A stretch of 22,006 nt of DNA, taken from positions 1-22,006 of the forward strand of contig QGVC01000014.1 of assembly GCA_003242645.1 (NCBI GenBank). Reading direction: 5' to 3'. This document shows, one piece after another, positions 14,581 through 22,006 of the stretch (within the stretch, counting starts at the first letter, position 1; the number at the start of each line of letters is the position of its first letter). Under the pieces are notes generated by a model, which was given only the letters and a program-made list of their open reading frames with translations, was not told the DNA's origin and searched no databases. This DNA is from Pseudomonadota bacterium. GTDB lineage: Bacteria; Pseudomonadota; Alphaproteobacteria; Rhizobiales; Hyphomicrobiaceae. The translations under genes were made by a program, and so were the position numbers.

Positions 14581-16467
14581 ATGGTGACGGAAACAATGGC
14601 GGCGGAAACGCGACCCTTCATGGCCGAGGTGAGCCGCTTGCTCCACCTCATGGTCAATTCAGTCTACTCGGACCGCGAGATCTTCCTTCGAGAGCTGATT
14701 TCCAACGCATCCGACGCCTGCGACAAGCTTCGTTACGAAGCCATTGCGCATCCTGAATTGCTCGGCACCGATGATCGGCTGCGCATTACCATCCGTCCTG
14801 ACAAGACAGCGGGCACACTGACTGTCACCGATAACGGCATCGGCATGGATCGCGAGGAGCTGGCCGAGAATCTTGGCACCATCGCGCGATCCGGCACGCG
14901 GGCGTTCCTCGAGAAACTGCAGCAGTCTGGTGATGGAAGCGGGCTCATTGGTCAGTTCGGCGTCGGCTTTTACTCCGCTTTCATGGTCGCCGACAGCATC
15001 GAGGTCACGAGCCGGCGGGCAGGCTCCAACGAGGCCTGGGTCTGGAAGTCCGATGGGCTATCAGGGTTCACCATTGCTCCGGCGGAACCGGCGGGCGGTG
15101 GGCTGCCCCCCAGAGGGACATCAGTCAAGCTGAAGCTCAAATCTGACGCGCGCGTCTTCCTCGAACGCGACGAGATCGAGCGGATCGTCCGCGCCTATTC
15201 GGATCACATTTTGTTCCCCATCGAGCTGGAGCTCCCGGGCGAGGCGCCGCGACAGATCAACACCGCCAGTGCACTCTGGCACCGTTCGAAGAACGAGGTT
15301 AAGCCCGAGGATTACACGCAGGCCCTTCGTTCACTGACGAACACCATCGACGAGCCGGCGCTGACCATTCACTACAAGGCCGAGGGCCGCCAGTCCTATG
15401 CCGTGCTGCTGTTCGTGCCCAAGCTGCGGCCATATGATCTTTTCGACCCGGATCGGAAAGGGCGCGTGAAGCTTTACGTTCGCCGCGTCTTCATCACTGA
15501 CGATGCGGGGCTGCTGCCGGGCTATCTGCGGTTCATCCGCGGCGTGATCGATAGCGAGGATTTGCCGCTCAATATCTCGCGCGAGATGCTGCAGAAGAAC
15601 CCGATCCTCTCGCAAATTAAGAACGCGGTTACGAGCCGGGTTCTCTCAGAGCTTGAATCTTTCGCCTCGCGGGATCCGAAAGGGTACGAGACCTTTTTCG
15701 AGACTTTCGGCGCGGTCTTGAAGGAAGGCATTTACGAAGACCTTGCGAGGCAGGAGCAGCTCCTCAAGCTGTCGCGGTTCCGCAGCACGGCGGGTGATGG
15801 TTGGCGCTCGCTGGCGGACTACGTCGCGAACATGCGGCCTAACCAGAAGGAGATTTATTTCCTCGCGGGCGATGATGTGGGCCGCCTTGCGTCCAGCCCG
15901 CAGCTCGAGGCCGCGCGGGCCCGTGGTGTCGAAGTGCTCCTGCTCACGGACGCCATAGATCACTTCTGGACGGCATTAGGCCTCACGTTCGACGGCAAGC
16001 CGTTCCGCTCTCTCAGCCAGGGCGAGGTCGATCTCTCGGCCATTCCGTTGACGGATGAAGCCAAGGCTCAGGAGCAGGCCGCCGAAAGCTTGGATGTGAA
16101 GGGGCTGGTCGATGCATTGCGAAAGGCCCTGGAGGATGCGGTCACCGATGTGCGCGCTTCGAAACGGCTGACCGAGAGTGCTGTTTGCCTGGTGGCGCCG
16201 CGCGGCGGTCCGGACCTGGGGCTGGGACGGTTGTTGCAGCGCCAGCAACCCGGCGGCAAGTCGCGGCCCGTGCTTGAAATCAACCCGAATCATCCGCTGA
16301 TCCGCGCCATCGGGCGCCGTATCGCAGAAAATGGCGCGGCGGAGGCCGCGGAATGGGCGCATCTGCTACTCGACGAGGCCCGTATCCTTGACGGCGAACC
16401 GCCGGTCGATCCTGCTGCTTTTGCAACGCGCGTGAACAGCCTGATGTTGAAGGCGCTGGGCAACTAG
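14581..16467 (+). CDS. htpG: HtpG, Hsp90-family chaperone
   Basis: The 628-aa ATP-dependent chaperone is bacterial Hsp90. The GHKL ATPase domain shows [20 protein letters not shown], the ATP-lid motifs VTDNGIGM and [11 protein letters not shown], and [16 protein letters not shown]. The middle domain follows, with [33 protein letters not shown] and the RFRST segment. The C-terminal dimerisation domain begins near residue 500. The length is typical. The first ATG (14581) has AAGGGGG about 12 nt upstream; an in-frame ATG at 14596 is an alternative. I found no clean heat-shock (RpoH) promoter upstream. The gene stands alone and converges on the SIS-domain gene with 20 bp between them. Confidence 0.96.
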   Translation: MVTETMAAETRPFMAEVSRLLHLMVNSVYSDREIFLRELISNASDACDKLRYEAIAHPELLGTDDRLRITIRPDKTAGTLTVTDNGIGMDREELAENLGTIARSGTRAFLEKLQQSGDGSGLIGQFGVGFYSAFMVADSIEVTSRRAGSNEAWVWKSDGLSGFTIAPAEPAGGGLPPRGTSVKLKLKSDARVFLERDEIERIVRAYSDHILFPIELELPGEAPRQINTASALWHRSKNEVKPEDYTQALRSLTNTIDEPALTIHYKAEGRQSYAVLLFVPKLRPYDLFDPDRKGRVKLYVRRVFITDDAGLLPGYLRFIRGVIDSEDLPLNISREMLQKNPILSQIKNAVTSRVLSELESFASRDPKGYETFFETFGAVLKEGIYEDLARQEQLLKLSRFRSTAGDGWRSLADYVANMRPNQKEIYFLAGDDVGRLASSPQLEAARARGVEVLLLTDAIDHFWTALGLTFDGKPFRSLSQGEVDLSAIPLTDEAKAQEQAAESLDVKGLVDALRKALEDAVTDVRASKRLTESAVCLVAPRGGPDLGLGRLLQRQQPGGKSRPVLEINPNHPLIRAIGRRIAENGAAEAAEWAHLLLDEARILDGEPPVDPAAFATRVNSLMLKALGN

Positions 16468-16487
16468 CGTTTGCGACGGCCGCCGCG

Positions 16488-17519
16488 TCAGAGCGTCTGC
16501 GTGATCTTGCTGAGGTGCTCCGGCCGGTCGGGGTCGAGGCCTCGCTGGCGAGCAGCCGCCTCGATCGCCTTATAGGCTGGAAGCAGCATCACGATCGGGT
16601 CGAATGCAGGGTGATCGTCGCCGATCCAGGGCAGAGTGCATTCTGGTCCGCCGGCTAGAAATACTGTTTCATTGGCCTCACGCAGGTCATGAACCAGCAG
16701 ATCAACGCCGGAGGCCGTCTCGTCGTTTTGGCGTAACACGAGCACCGGCGTATCCGGCGTAATTGCAGCTCGGGGACCGTGGCGCAGCTCGGCGGCGCTG
16801 TAGCCGAGGGCAGGTAGCCGGAGCGTCTCAGTCACTTTGAGCGCGATCTCGCGACCGGTCCCAAGGCCGTAGCCACGCGCCGCGACGAAGGCAGCGGGGG
16901 CTGAAACAAGACTGTTACCCCACTGCGACCAGTCGCAGCCCAGTGCCAATTGCAAACGCTCCGGCAACCGCCGCAAACCATCCCGTAAGCCGCCGTCAGG
17001 CGTGATGCCAGCAACGAGCACGGCGCCGGCGATCATGGAAAGAACAACAGTCTTCGTTGCGGCCACCGCATGCTCTGGACCAGCACCAATTGGCAGCACC
17101 AGGTCAGCAGCATCTGCCGCGGGTGAGCGATCGTCGTTGATGATTGCCAGCGTCAGCGCACCCGCCTCCCGAGCAACTTCCGTTGTCGAAACAAGATCTG
17201 GGCTGCGCCCTGACTGCGAGATCAGCACAAAAAATGCGCCACGCATGTCAGGTGTTCGCCGGTAGGCCGTGACGATCGACGGGGCGGCCGATGAGACGAG
17301 CAGCTGCATCTGCGTTTCGATGAGATAGCGGAGGTACACACCTGCGTTGCCGGAGCTGCCCCGGCCGCATACGACCACAGCCCGCGGGCGGAAGGCGCGG
17401 ATGCGATCAGCGATTGCGGCAATCTCATCCGAACGGCCGATCAGGCGTGCGGCAGCTGCGGGAATTTCGGCGATTTCCCGCGCCATGGCAGTTGCAGGTC
17501 TGTTCGCGCCATTGCTCAC
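16488..17519 (-). CDS. Double-SIS sugar isomerase, likely glucosamine-6-phosphate deaminase (NagB-II type)
   Basis: The 343-aa protein has two SIS (sugar isomerase) domains like the isomerase half of GlmS but no glutaminase domain. The first has VVVCGRGSSGNAGVYLRYL and ISQSGRSPDLV (about 48-125), then EHAVAATKTVVLSM. The second has FVAARGYGLGTGREIALKVTETL and the active-site-type AAELRHGPRAAI. With MurQ directly upstream and NagA beyond, the most likely job is GlcN-6-P to fructose-6-P plus ammonia, the NagB-II role described in Shewanella and others that lack classical NagB. AgaS-like or GlmS-like isomerase activity is the alternative. The start is a GTG overlapping the murQ stop by 4 bp (GTGA), so translation is probably coupled. 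Confidence 0.85.
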   Translation of the reverse strand: MSNGANRPATAMAREIAEIPAAAARLIGRSDEIAAIADRIRAFRPRAVVVCGRGSSGNAGVYLRYLIETQMQLLVSSAAPSIVTAYRRTPDMRGAFFVLISQSGRSPDLVSTTEVAREAGALTLAIINDDRSPAADAADLVLPIGAGPEHAVAATKTVVLSMIAGAVLVAGITPDGGLRDGLRRLPERLQLALGCDWSQWGNSLVSAPAAFVAARGYGLGTGREIALKVTETLRLPALGYSAAELRHGPRAAITPDTPVLVLRQNDETASGVDLLVHDLREANETVFLAGGPECTLPWIGDDHPAFDPIVMLLPAYKAIEAAARQRGLDPDRPEHLSKITQTL

Positions 17520-18400
17520 GGAGCAAGCTCACTAATTGCCGCGCGGAGATTGCCGTCGTGCCGCGCCAAGACCTGAGCAGCTTCGGTGGCATTCAGGCCG
17601 AGGCCAAGAAGGATGGCTGTTTTCACGTCGCCGTCTGCCTGCTCGACGAAGCGCGCAGCATCTTCCGCTGAACAATTGACGATTTCCCGCACGATCCGCT
17701 CAGCGCGCCGCCTCAGCTTGATGTTGCTGGCACGCATGTGGACCATAAGCCCGTGGTAGACCCGGCCGAGCCTCACCATCACAGCCGTCGAGAAGAGATT
17801 GAGCACGATCTTCTGGGCTGTTCCGGCCTTCATGCGGGTAGAGCCGGCGATGACCTCTGGTCCCGTTTCAACCAGAATCGGATGACGTGCGACCTCAAGG
17901 AGAGGTGTTCCGGGATTGTTGGCAACGCCGATGGTCAGCGCGCCCAGCTGACCAGCAGCTTTGAGGGCACCGATGGTGTAAGGCGTCGTTCCGCTGGCCG
18001 CGAGGCCGATCACGACGTCGTCCGGCCCGATGCCTGCATCGGTCATGGCCTGTGCGCCAGCAGCCTCGTTGTCTTCGGCTCCCTCGACGCTCTGGACCAG
18101 CGCGCCCAGTCCGCCAGCCATCGAGAAGATCACCCTGTCCGAAGGCCACCCGTAGGTCGGCGGCAGCTCGGTCCCGTCCTGCACACCGATGCGGCCCGAG
18201 GTACCCGCGCCGACGTAAACAATGCGTCCGCCGCGGCGAAGGGGCGGCACAGCATCATCGACGGCAGCGGCGATGGCATCGAGCGCCCCGCGCACTGCGG
18301 CTGCTGCCGCCAGCTGGCCCTCGTACATCGCCGCAACGACCTCGCTGGTGGGCCAGGCGTCAAGATCCAAATATCGCGGGCTGAGCTGCTCGGTGCGCAT
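17516..18400 (-). CDS. murQ: N-acetylmuramic acid 6-phosphate etherase
   Basis: The 294-aa cytosolic enzyme cleaves the lactyl ether of MurNAc-6-P to give GlcNAc-6-P and D-lactate. The SIS domain shows IVYVGAGTSGRIGVQDGTELPPT with E78, then a VEGAEDNE stretch whose E109 fits the second catalytic acid, and GLAASGTTPYTIGAL. EVIAGSTRMKAGTAQKIVLN and a C-terminal UBA-like helix bundle (ATEAAQVLARHDGNLRAAI) complete the family pattern. GAGGAG lies before the ATG. It heads a two-gene unit with the SIS deaminase and faces divergent nagA. The source of MurNAc-6-P (AnmK kinase or a PTS) and a MurR regulator are not in the window. Confidence 0.96.
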   Translation of the reverse strand: MRTEQLSPRYLDLDAWPTSEVVAAMYEGQLAAAAAVRGALDAIAAAVDDAVPPLRRGGRIVYVGAGTSGRIGVQDGTELPPTYGWPSDRVIFSMAGGLGALVQSVEGAEDNEAAGAQAMTDAGIGPDDVVIGLAASGTTPYTIGALKAAGQLGALTIGVANNPGTPLLEVARHPILVETGPEVIAGSTRMKAGTAQKIVLNLFSTAVMVRLGRVYHGLMVHMRASNIKLRRRAERIVREIVNCSAEDAARFVEQADGDVKTAILLGLGLNATEAAQVLARHDGNLRAAISELAP

Positions 18401-18596
18401 CTGCTCCTCGGGCGATTACATAGGCACGTGGCTTGCTTGCTAACGCGTCAGCAGTGTTAAGGATGCCGTAAGCTGGTGTTGCTGTGAGTTGTGATGCTTT
18501 TGAATAAACAATCTCAACGGGAAAGCTGAGGGAGTAGGTGAGCGTGCGCTACAGGGCCGCACCGGCGTGCGGCACGTGAAGATGCTTTAAGAGCTT
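18401..18596. promoter_or_regulatory. Divergent murQ/nagA control region with paired GGCACGTG boxes
   Basis: The same octamer GGCACGTG, with palindromic core CACGTG, lies at 18423-18430 and 18571-18578. These are 22 nt before the murQ start and 18 nt before the nagA start. GCCGCAC (18556-18562) and GTGCGGC (18567-18573) form a 7-bp inverted repeat next to the second box. A looser TTGA-N10-TCAA dyad lies mid-region. Such symmetry suggests one regulator for both directions. I could not assign -35/-10 boxes with confidence. Confidence 0.4.
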
Positions 18597-19748
18597 ATGA
18601 CCTTCGCGATGGAGAAACACGATCGGCACGCCATCCTTGCTGATCGTGTGTTTGATGGCCGGTCGTGGCACCGGCACGCGGCAGTGTTGATCGAGCAAGG
18701 CCGCATCCGGGGGCTGGCGGCGTGGGGTGATGTTCCGTCAGATTGGCCCCAGCACCGGCTTCCCGCGAATTCGATCCTCGCTCCGGGTTTCATTGATCTG
18801 CAGGTGAACGGCGGGGGCGGCGTGCTGCTCAATGACGACCCGACGCCGGACGCTATGCGGGCCATTGCGCAGGCGCACCGCCGTTTCGGTACGACGGCCT
18901 GCCTACCAACCCTAATCACCGATACGCGTGAGCAGACCCAAGTGGCCATCGCGGCGGCGCGCGAGGCGGCGGGTCACGATGGTGTGCTGGGCCTCCATTT
19001 GGAGGGCCCCTTCATCAGCCCTGCAAGGCCGGGGGTGCATCGCCCTGATCGCATCTCGCAGGCTACGATGGATGATCTCGACTGGCTGGCTGAGCTCGGC
19101 AGCGCCGGAACATCGCTGATTACACTTGCGCCAGAATGTGTGCCGAAAGGCTTTATTCGCCAGCTAGCGAATGCGGGCGTGCGAGTATCCGCGGGCCACA
19201 GCGAAGCCTCCGCCGACATTCTCTTGAACGCCATCGATGAAGGTTTGACGGGTGTGACGCATCTCTTCAACGCCATGCCTCCGCTGGCAGGTCGCGCGCC
19301 GGGTATTGTTGGCACGGCGCTCGCAGAGCCGCGACTAACCGCCGGCTTAATTGTGGACGGCATTCACGTGGACCCGATCAGCGTTCGCGCTGCATTCGCT
19401 GCCAAGGGCGCGGATGGCATTGCGCTTGTGACTGATGCGATGCCGTCTGTTGGAGCATCGATCGATAAATTCGAGCTGATGGGCCGTACGATCAGGCTTC
19501 AGAACGGACGGCTGACCGCGGAAGACGGCACGCTCGCCGGTGCGCACCTCGACATGGCCTCAGCGGTGCGAAACGCGGTGAACCTGGCCCGCATTCCGTT
19601 GGAGGACGCCCTGCGCGCCGCGTCGTTCACCCCGGCGCGCTTTCTCGGACTGGAGCACGAGCGAGGAGTTCTCCAGCCCGGCGCCCGTGCAGATCTCGTG
19701 GCCTTGACGCCCGAACTGACCGTCATTGAAACATGGCTTGGCGGCTAG
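18597..19748 (+). CDS. nagA: N-acetylglucosamine-6-phosphate deacetylase
   Basis: The 383-aa amidohydrolase-fold enzyme removes acetate from GlcNAc-6-P to give GlcN-6-P. Motifs: APGFIDLQVNGGGG near residue 62 (the NagA form lacking the HxH pair), metal ligand E136 in GLHLEGPFIS, H201 in SAGHSEA, H222 in THLFNAMPPLAGR, H257 in VDGIHVDP and the catalytic D280 in LVTDAMP. It takes the product of MurQ and feeds the SIS deaminase, so the three genes span MurNAc-6-P to fructose-6-P. The start is not certain: ATG 18597 and ATG 18609 are both possible and neither has a strong ribosome site. It converges on the beta-lactamase gene with 18 bp between them. Confidence 0.95.
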   Translation: MTFAMEKHDRHAILADRVFDGRSWHRHAAVLIEQGRIRGLAAWGDVPSDWPQHRLPANSILAPGFIDLQVNGGGGVLLNDDPTPDAMRAIAQAHRRFGTTACLPTLITDTREQTQVAIAAAREAAGHDGVLGLHLEGPFISPARPGVHRPDRISQATMDDLDWLAELGSAGTSLITLAPECVPKGFIRQLANAGVRVSAGHSEASADILLNAIDEGLTGVTHLFNAMPPLAGRAPGIVGTALAEPRLTAGLIVDGIHVDPISVRAAFAAKGADGIALVTDAMPSVGASIDKFELMGRTIRLQNGRLTAEDGTLAGAHLDMASAVRNAVNLARIPLEDALRAASFTPARFLGLEHERGVLQPGARADLVALTPELTVIETWLGG

Positions 19749-19766
19749 CCTGAGAAATGCCGGCCA

Positions 19767-20588
19767 TCAGAGAACGCCAAGCTTGGCGAGCAGGGCTTTT
19801 CCAATCTCGATTCGCTTGGGCGCGTCGGCCAGCTTCTCCATCGGCATGTTGAGCGAGAACGCGAATATTTTGCCCTCGCGTTCGACCCATCCGGTCCACC
19901 ACCCGACCTTCTGATCCCAGCCCGTCTTGCCGTAGAGAACGGCGCCGTCATTTTCTTCGAGGCGCAAAATCTCTCTCACTTGAGCCTGCGCCTCTGCACT
20001 TGCATCCAGCTTTCCTTGCGCGAGCCGTGCTACGAACTTGGCCTGCTCGACTGCGCTGATCTTGAGCGGTCCGTCGAGCCAAAATCGATCAACCACCGTC
20101 CCGATTTCGCGATTGCCGTAGTCGAGCCGCTCAAGCCAGGCGCGGTATTGCTCCAGACCGATGCGGCGCGCGAGCTCCTGGTAGACGGGCACATTCGATG
20201 CCGGAAGCGCCTCCCGCATCGCCATGTCCTTTTCCCAGGCTTTGATCAGCTGCGGTTTGCCGCCATAAGGAATGACCTCGTCGACGTCCTTCACAGCGCC
20301 GGTTTCGAGGGCGATCAGGCTGTTCGGAATCTTGAATGTAGAGGCCGGGACGAAACGCTCTTCGGCCCGCTTCGCATTCACCAAGACGAGTCGATCCGTA
20401 TTCGCCTCATAAAGCACGAAGGTTCCGGCGAAGCCGCGTTCTTGGAATACCGGGTTGAGATCCTCGCGTAGGACAACCTCACCTGCTGTTGGCGCCTCCG
20501 CAAATGCAGTCAGAGCCAACCCGCCGAGGCAAGAAACGAGCACAGTCCGCCGCGTCACGCCGCGCTGCTTGTGAATGAAGTTCATCAT
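19767..20588 (-). CDS. Class D (OXA-type) serine beta-lactamase
   Basis: The 273-aa periplasmic enzyme should hydrolyse beta-lactams through an acyl-serine. All class D motifs are intact: S83-T84-F85-K86 (PASTFKIPNSLIALETG), S131-N132-V133, Y157-G158-N159, W170 in FWLDGPLKIS, and K221-T222-G223 in YGKTGWDQ, followed by VGWWTGWVE. K86 is the lysine that is carboxylated in OXA enzymes and W170 fits the residue that protects it. Residues 1-30 form a signal peptide (TRRTVLVSCLGGLALTAFA). No integron, insertion sequence or resistance neighbour is present and base composition matches the surroundings, so it looks like an intrinsic chromosomal gene. The substrate range cannot be read from sequence. 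The start has only a weak ribosome site. Confidence 0.95.
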   Translation of the reverse strand: MMNFIHKQRGVTRRTVLVSCLGGLALTAFAEAPTAGEVVLREDLNPVFQERGFAGTFVLYEANTDRLVLVNAKRAEERFVPASTFKIPNSLIALETGAVKDVDEVIPYGGKPQLIKAWEKDMAMREALPASNVPVYQELARRIGLEQYRAWLERLDYGNREIGTVVDRFWLDGPLKISAVEQAKFVARLAQGKLDASAEAQAQVREILRLEENDGAVLYGKTGWDQKVGWWTGWVEREGKIFAFSLNMPMEKLADAPKRIEIGKALLAKLGVL

Positions 20589-20614
20589 TCGCCATCACCG
20601 TGTTTGTTGGTGCA

Positions 20615-20630
20615 CTGCTCATAGGAGCAG
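20615..20630. promoter_or_regulatory. Short dyad between the transporter and beta-lactamase genes
   Basis: CTGCTC (20615-20620) and GAGCAG (20625-20630) flank ATAG. This perfect 6-bp dyad lies 27 nt upstream of the beta-lactamase start. It could be an operator or a small leader hairpin; no T-tail follows, so it is not a clear terminator for the transporter. Confidence 0.3.
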
Positions 20631-20669
20631 GCTTGGTCAAGACTGCGGCGAGCGATGAGTGCTCGATGC

Positions 20670-22006
20670 TCATGGACGCGGCAGCAGCGGCGCCAGCGTC
20701 AGGGCCGCAAGAGACACGAGCACGATGGAGATAATATTCATTACCATTCCGGCCCGGATCATGGCCGCGATGGTCACGTGCCCTGTCGCAAAGACGAGCG
20801 CGTTCGGCGGCGTTGCCATAGGCAGCATGAAGGTGCAGCTCGCGGCCATGGTGATGGCGGCTGAAATCGAAACGATGTCGTGCCCGGTCGCGGCTGCAAT
20901 CGTTGTACCGATCGGCAGCAAGGTTGCCACAGTAGCGGTATTGCTGGCTAGCTCCGTCAGCATGAGAACAGTCGCGATCAGGATCAGGAGGAAGAGGAAG
21001 GTCGGCACATCGCCGAAGCCTGCGAGCCATGCCCCGATCCAGCTCGCGAGACCACTGCGCTCCATAGCGGAAGCGAGAGAAAGTCCGCCGCCGAACAAAA
21101 TCAGCACCTGCCAGGGGATATTCTGAGCCTCCTGCCAGCTCATCAAGAAACGGCGACCTTTGGTTGATCCGCTCGGAATGAGAAAAAGCGCCAATGCGCA
21201 CAGCAGGGCGATGGCGGGATCGCTGAGCCCGCCAAGCCCTGGGATTTGGTTCAACAGAGGCCGCGTAGCCCAAAGCAGCGCGGCGGATAGGAAGACACAC
21301 AAAATACGCCGCTCAGCCGATGTCATAGGCCCGGAGAGCCCTAGCAGCTTGGTTAGCTGCTCGCCTTTCAGTCTTGCAGGAACAGTGGCTGGAATCGGAA
21401 ATACCAGCCGGGTTAGCGCCAGCCATGTAAGGGGTAGAAAGACGATAACCAGCGGCAGCGCCACGGCCGACCAGGCGACGAATGACAGGTCGATACCGTG
21501 CTTTTCCCGAAGATAGCCAGCGAGCATGGCATTGGGAGGGCTGCTGATCAGTGTGCTCATCCCCGCGATGCTCGCGGAATAGGCCAGCCCAAGGAGCAGC
21601 GAGACCGCAAACGGTCGTAAGACCTCCTCCGGGCTGTGCGCATCCTCGAGAGCCGTGATGATGGACACCGCCACGGGGAGTAGAAGCACCACCGTCGCAG
21701 TATTGCTGATCCACATCGAAAGGAGCCCGCTGGCCGTCATGACGCCCAGGACGAGGCGCCGCGGTCCAGTGCCAAGGGCGCGAACCGCAGCGTAAGCGAG
21801 CCGCCGATGTAAACCCCATTTCTCGACAGCGGCAGCCAAGAGAAAGCCGCCGAAAAACAGGAATACGACCGGGTTCGCATAAGGCGCTGCCGCCGTACCG
21901 ATGTCGCCGATGCCCAACAGCGGCATCACGATCACTGGCATCAGGGACGTTATGCCAATTGGCACTGGCTCGGTGGTCCACCAGACGGCCATGAGGAGCG
22001 CGAGCC
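20670..22006 (-). CDS. DASS/SLC13 sodium-coupled anion symporter (partial, 5' end missing)
   Basis: The last ~445 residues of a divalent-anion:sodium symporter (CitT/NadC/INDY type) are present. The reading frame stays open to the window edge: the codons before the internal ATG at 21992 read L-A-L-L, as in the first helix of the family, so the gene begins outside. Two inverted repeats carry the expected signature tips, SNTATVVLLLP followed by SSPPNAM, and SNTATVATLLPIG followed by ATPPNAL; the S-N-T tips bind sodium and the carboxylate substrate. About eleven hydrophobic helices are visible. Likely substrates are C4-dicarboxylates, citrate or sulfate, which sequence alone does not separate. 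The beta-lactamase gene follows after 81 bp on the same strand; co-transcription is possible. Confidence 0.9.
   Translation of the reverse strand, partial: LALLMAVWWTTEPVPIGITSLMPVIVMPLLGIGDIGTAAAPYANPVVFLFFGGFLLAAAVEKWGLHRRLAYAAVRALGTGPRRLVLGVMTASGLLSMWISNTATVVLLLPVAVSIITALEDAHSPEEVLRPFAVSLLLGLAYSASIAGMSTLISSPPNAMLAGYLREKHGIDLSFVAWSAVALPLVIVFLPLTWLALTRLVFPIPATVPARLKGEQLTKLLGLSGPMTSAERRILCVFLSAALLWATRPLLNQIPGLGGLSDPAIALLCALALFLIPSGSTKGRRFLMSWQEAQNIPWQVLILFGGGLSLASAMERSGLASWIGAWLAGFGDVPTFLFLLILIATVLMLTELASNTATVATLLPIGTTIAAATGHDIVSISAAITMAASCTFMLPMATPPNALVFATGHVTIAAMIRAGMVMNIISIVLVSLAALTLAPLLPRP

Noticed and set aside
20500..20588. Lipoprotein signal (L-V-S-C at residues 17-20) in the beta-lactamase
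   Set aside because: The hydrophobic stretch continues after the cysteine, whereas a true lipobox ends it; a signal peptidase I site after AFA is more likely. A twin-arginine signal is also not supported beyond the RR pair.
1..22006. CRISPR arrays, tRNA/rRNA genes, insertion sequences, prophage or toxin-antitoxin genes
   Set aside because: No spaced direct repeats, tRNA-like cloverleaf motifs, transposase or phage proteins were found in any part.

Overview
The window is GC-rich, densely coded DNA from an alphaproteobacterium, most likely Hyphomicrobiales (Rhizobiales) or a close relative. The best markers are a GcrA cell-cycle regulator, the argD-argF-hslO run beside gcrA, a DUF2794 protein, a phasin and BioY. 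Nothing points to a phage, plasmid or island: there are no integrases, transposases, tRNAs, rRNAs or CRISPR repeats. Most of it reads as ordinary chromosome, and the least explained sequence is in three non-coding stretches.

Layout. (1) 93-2776 (+): a metallo-beta-lactamase-fold exonuclease and an ATP-dependent DNA ligase, two members of the bacterial ligase-associated DNA repair set. (2) 2894-3322 (+): a small phasin, ending at a shared terminator that also serves bioY (-). (3) gcrA (-) lies upstream of bioY, with a 64-nt nested hairpin between them. (4) A 526-bp gap divides gcrA from the divergent arginine operon argD-argF-hslO (+). It holds several hairpins, a sigma70-like promoter and a terminator just before argD. 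(5) A Bax-inhibitor-1 family membrane protein (-) converges on hslO at a second bidirectional terminator. (6) ybbA-ybbP (ABC transporter, -) and tesA (+) are divergent, as in E. coli. (7) DUF2794 (-) and htpG (+) flank about 560 bp with two large C-rich nested hairpins and only a doubtful ORF. (8) A cell-wall amino-sugar cluster: murQ and a double-SIS sugar-phosphate isomerase/deaminase (-, coupled), with divergent nagA (+). (9) A class D (OXA-type) beta-lactamase (-) and a DASS/SLC13 anion transporter (-), which runs off the right edge.

Functional links. MurQ converts MurNAc-6-P to GlcNAc-6-P, NagA deacetylates that to GlcN-6-P, and the SIS protein is the likely GlcN-6-P deaminase (NagB-II type). 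Together they would take recovered peptidoglycan sugar to fructose-6-P. The adjacent beta-lactamase also acts on cell-wall chemistry. ArgD and ArgF make citrulline from N-acetylglutamate semialdehyde by way of ornithine, while HslO (Hsp33) and HtpG are chaperones.

Most promising unexplained signals: the DUF2794-htpG gap (perfect 13-bp inverted repeat around a nested stem, C-rich loops, T-tail); the gcrA-argD gap as a possible sRNA locus; the structured bioY leader; and the matching GGCACGTG boxes in front of murQ and nagA. All identifications come from reading the sequence; no database search was run.
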